Below are positions 61,426-64,000 of a stretch of DNA of 64,000 bases, piece after piece. The stretch is from Scandinavium lactucae. GTDB taxonomy: Bacteria > Pseudomonadota > Gammaproteobacteria > Enterobacterales > Enterobacteriaceae. The notes under the pieces were generated by a model. It worked only from the letters and a program-made list of their open reading frames with translations. It did no database searches and was not told the DNA's origin. The DNA is taken from contig NZ_JAWXRD010000030.1 in the NCBI RefSeq assembly GCF_033843265.1, positions 237,289 through 301,288 of the forward strand, written 5' to 3'. Position 1 is the stretch's first letter, and each line of letters begins with the position of its first letter. The position numbers were made by a program, and so were the translations under genes.

Positions 61426-63601
61426 ATGCCCGCAGTTCCTCAATTGGACGCGGTTTACCTATCAAATACCCCTGCAAATAATTGACGCCCATTTTATACA
61501 GCAGCGTTCTTTGTTCCTCGGTTTCAACAAATTCTGCCACCAGGGTCAGATTTTTCACCCTCGCCAGATCGCAGATAGAATTGACGATCATCTTATCGAC
61601 CGGGTCAGTGAGTATATCCCGCACAAAACAGCCATCGATTTTAACGATATCCGCTTCCAGCCGTTTCAGGCGCTCGTAGTTCGCATAGCCAGTGCCGAAA
61701 TCATCAATCGCGATTTGGCAGCCATATTCCTGAAGGCGGCGAATATTCAACACGCTGATTTCCGAACCGGAAAATGCCTGCTGCTCGGTTATCTCAATGG
61801 TCACAAGCTTCGGCGAAATGTCATATTGGCTGAACAGCTCCAGAATTTTATTGGCACTCTCTTTTTGCATCAGGGTGAACGGCATCAGATTCACCGAGAA
61901 ACGCTCACCGGGTAACGTTTTCATCTCCCGGAATAATGTCTCTACCACCAGCAGATCAAAACGCTTGCTGAGGTTGAATTGGGCGATAACCGGGATGAAT
62001 TGATCAGGGGTAATAATCTCCCCATCCCAGACCATCCTGGCGAGGATCTCGTGATAACGATCACCGGACTGGCTGACTATTGGTTGGGCATACAGCCGCA
62101 CCTCTCCTTCTGCCAGCGCCTTTTTCACCCGGTTGAGCTGCATTACGCGCTCGGTCGTATTGTCAGACACTGTCGCCAGGCTGTTATCGAGCGCCAGGAC
62201 GCGTCGGGCACCGCAGGCCTGCTCTGAAAGCCAGCTCAACTGTCCCAGCGTGTGGTGTAGCGCTTCGCCCTCACCTTCTATCACGCCCCATGCAGCACCG
62301 AATTCCAAATCCAGGGCATCACCCTGCCAGCAAAATGGCTGACTATTAAGGTAATCAATAATATAGGCCAGACGAGCCGCCGCTTCCGAACCGTGGAGGA
62401 CCAGTAGCAATTCACTGCCCGGAAGCTGGAAAAGTTTCTCCTCCGGGCCGAGCAACGGTTGCAGGCTGCGGGTGACCATCCGCTTGCAGTGAACGCGCAT
62501 CATCATGCCGTAATGGCGGCTTAAAAATTCCAGATTATCCATGCGCAGACAGCACACGCTGACCCGAGGATATTGCACCAGATAGTTTTCAAACGCCCGC
62601 AGATTGGGCAAACCGGTCAGCGGATCCTGCCAGGCCTGATTATGCCATTTGCGCCTGATGGCATTACTCCGCGCCTGAATGTTTCCCATATACAGCAGAC
62701 AAATGGTGATGGAGATTAGCACCGACAGCACAAACGCCAGCGCGAAAGCGTTGCTGACACCCTGTAAGAAGTTGCGGTTATACGCCACAAGGAAAAAGGC
62801 GCTGACGCCCCACATCAGACTCATGAGGGGGTAGCTAAAGCGATTGATAACAATGAAGAACAGAATAAAAATCAGCGGCACCAGGTAACCGGCAATGTAG
62901 CTCGATTGAAACGGTGCACAAAGCAGGATTAATAAAGCCGTCACTGCCAGCAGCCAGTTCACGGTGAACAGCCATCTCCCTTGGGCAAACACGGGCACAA
63001 TATGACGCCGCCAGAAGCGGCGAGCATAACGGGGATTAAGCGCCATCCGGAGCAGGTAATAACAGGGCAGAGTAAATATCAGTGCGGCGCAAATCAGGCT
63101 CTGGATATCCACAATACTGTAGAGCACCGAGCCTGAGTCGAAAAATCCAGAAACCGAAACCGGAAAATGAAAATAGTGCCCGGCCAGATACATCGTGACC
63201 TTCAGCATCAGCGGGGCAAAAAACCCCGCCCAAAAAATTCTCGCGCCCATATGACGATTGGACAATCCGAAGCGCCAGCGCTTACCCAACGTCCAGCGGA
63301 GAATACCGCAGGCCAGCACAGGGGCAAACAGCTGGCAAAACAGCAGTATCGCAGACTGAAGCATGGGGAGCGGCTGCATCCACACATTGGTCAACATAAA
63401 GGCAATCAGCAGCGGCAGGATGGCCTGACGGCCTAACAGGAGCAGCATCGCCAGGGTAACACTCAACGGCAGCCAGGCCAGATAGATGGCATTACCATCA
63501 ATCACGGTTGCTGGAGAGAGAAAACGAGCAAAGGGAATCGAGAAAAGGTTAAAGGTTAGTGCCAGCAGAAAGAGTTTGGCTGAGGCATTTATTTTCGACT
63601 T
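61424..63601 (-). CDS. pdeA: Cyclic-di-GMP phosphodiesterase, PdeA (YfeA)-like
   Basis: A 725-residue membrane protein with an N-terminal MASE1-like membrane region of about eight to ten segments, a degenerate GGDEF domain (the signature reads LPGSELL), and a C-terminal EAL domain. EAL residues look intact: EILARM, IEITEQQ, AIDDFGTGYANYERL and the downstream AEFVETEEQ. It should hydrolyse cyclic-di-GMP, with GGDEF serving regulation. The ATG at 63601 is preferred; a GTG at 63634 is possible and neither has a good ribosome site. Position next to nupC and alaW/alaX matches E. coli yfeA. Confidence 0.9.
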   Translation of the reverse strand, partial: KSKINASAKLFLLALTFNLFSIPFARFLSPATVIDGNAIYLAWLPLSVTLAMLLLLGRQAILPLLIAFMLTNVWMQPLPMLQSAILLFCQLFAPVLACGILRWTLGKRWRFGLSNRHMGARIFWAGFFAPLMLKVTMYLAGHYFHFPVSVSGFFDSGSVLYSIVDIQSLICAALIFTLPCYYLLRMALNPRYARRFWRRHIVPVFAQGRWLFTVNWLLAVTALLILLCAPFQSSYIAGYLVPLIFILFFIVINRFSYPLMSLMWGVSAFFLVAYNRNFLQGVSNAFALAFVLSVLISITICLLYMGNIQARSNAIRRKWHNQAWQDPLTGLPNLRAFENYLVQYPRVSVCCLRMDNLEFLSRHYGMMMRVHCKRMVTRSLQPLLGPEEKLFQLPGSELLLVLHGSEAAARLAYIIDYLNSQPFCWQGDALDLEFGAAWGVIEGEGEALHHTLGQLSWLSEQACGARRVLALDNSLATVSDNTTERVMQLNRVKKALAEGEVRLYAQPIVSQSGDRYHEILARMVWDGEIITPDQFIPVIAQFNLSKRFDLLVVETLFREMKTLPGERFSVNLMPFTLMQKESANKILELFSQYDISPKLVTIEITEQQAFSGSEISVLNIRRLQEYGCQIAIDDFGTGYANYERLKRLEADIVKIDGCFVRDILTDPVDKMIVNSICDLARVKNLTLVAEFVETEEQRTLLYKMGVNYLQGYLIGKPRPIEELRA

Positions 63602-63735
63602 CATTATGATTGGAGGAACGTTCCGGCTGAGCACATGATAGCAACAGGGAAATATTATGTTTATTAATTGAGCGAAGCAAGTTCCCGAGAGAGAAAAGTC
63701 TCAGTGTTTATAAGGTATTTAACAAATTGTAGCGC

Positions 63736-63747
63736 ATTGACGTCAAT
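63736..63747. repeat. Perfect 12-bp palindrome upstream of pdeA
   Basis: ATTGACGTCAAT lies 135 bp upstream of the pdeA start. Which protein, if any, binds it is unknown. Confidence 0.4.
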
Positions 63748-63786
63748 AAGAGGCTTGTTTACAAATTTGCAGGCTCAGAAAAGCAA

Positions 63787-63810
63787 AACCCCCGCCGAAG
63801 CGAGGGTTTG
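63787..63810 (-). terminator. Terminator of the tRNA-Ala operon
   Basis: AAACCCTCGC-TTC-GGCGGGGGTTT (minus strand, with a mismatch) followed by TGCTTTT ends the tandem tRNA transcript. Confidence 0.8.
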
Positions 63811-63815
63811 AATTT

Positions 63816-63891
<76 letters not shown>

Positions 63892-63947
63892 ACAATGTTA
63901 CGTCTTGTAACGTTACTTCACGTACCAAATCTGATGGGAGCAGAATT

Positions 63948-64000
63948 TGGTGGAGCTAAGCGGGATCGAACCGCTGACCTCTTGCATGCCATGCAAGCGC
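63948..64000 (-). tRNA. alaX: tRNA-Ala(GGC), second copy, 5' part outside window
   Basis: The 53 bases present are identical to the 3' part of the neighbouring tRNA-Ala, including the CCA end and anticodon GGC. The 5' end lies beyond the right edge. The two copies are 56 bp apart and share one terminator. Confidence 0.92.

Overview
The window is chromosomal DNA from a member of the Enterobacteriaceae. Gene order follows the Escherichia coli/Salmonella backbone from yfcD through purF, fabB, aroC, fadL, glk, mntH and nupC to the alaX/alaW tRNAs, and most proteins match their E. coli counterparts in length and motifs. An indolepyruvate decarboxylase gene (ipdC), a Salmonella-type ascorbate-family PTS block and several accessory genes point to Enterobacter or a close relative (Lelliottia, Leclercia, Kosakonia). 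The species cannot be fixed from this sequence alone.

Region by region. 1-2.7 kb: a PTS operon (IIC cut by the window edge, IIB, IIA) divergent from a LacI/GntR-type repressor, with a CRP site and two operator palindromes between them. 2.7-6.6 kb: the housekeeping yfc genes (Nudix YfcD, phosphodiesterase YfcE, two glutathione-transferase-like proteins, FolX, YfcH). 6.6-8.2 kb: an accessory module of a small HicA-like protein, a helix-turn-helix partner and a GNAT acetyltransferase, with a palindrome over its own promoter. 8.2-12.6 kb: the histidine/lysine-arginine-ornithine ABC transporter (hisP, hisM, hisQ, hisJ, argT) with readable sigma-54 and NtrC sites. 12.6-22.4 kb: ubiX, purF, cvpA, dedD, folC, accD, dedA, truA, usg, pdxB. 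22.4-28.1 kb: flk, yfcJ, fabB, mnmC, with FabR and FadR operators between fabB and mnmC.

28.1-33.5 kb holds a second accessory block: an AraC regulator divergent from a tight three-gene operon (DUF2264 protein, LacY-type oligosaccharide symporter, GH88 unsaturated glucuronyl hydrolase), apparently for uptake and intracellular breakdown of unsaturated uronic-acid oligosaccharides. It sits between mnmC and yfcL, which are neighbours in E. coli. 33.5-47.1 kb returns to backbone: yfcL, epmC, yfcA, mepA, aroC, prmB, smrB, sixA, fadJ, fadI, yfcZ, fadL, mlaA, yfdC. The tRNA-Arg(CCU) gene follows. It is a prophage attachment locus in E. coli, but here no integrase follows it, only one outer-membrane-protein-like gene of unknown function and the tiny membrane protein gene ypdK.

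48.7-64 kb: alaC, the pyruvate-sensing pyuS/pyuR two-component system, glk, the ClC-type channel gene yfeO, ipdC with a TyrR box, an aldo-keto reductase with a GalR-like operator, ypeC, mntH with MntR and Fur boxes, nupC, the cyclic-di-GMP phosphodiesterase pdeA, and two tRNA-Ala(GGC) genes, the second cut by the window edge. No rRNA, CRISPR array, insertion sequence or prophage was seen. The best candidate for an undescribed system is the HicA-like/HTH/GNAT module at 6.8-8.2 kb; the uronide block at 28-33.5 kb comes second.
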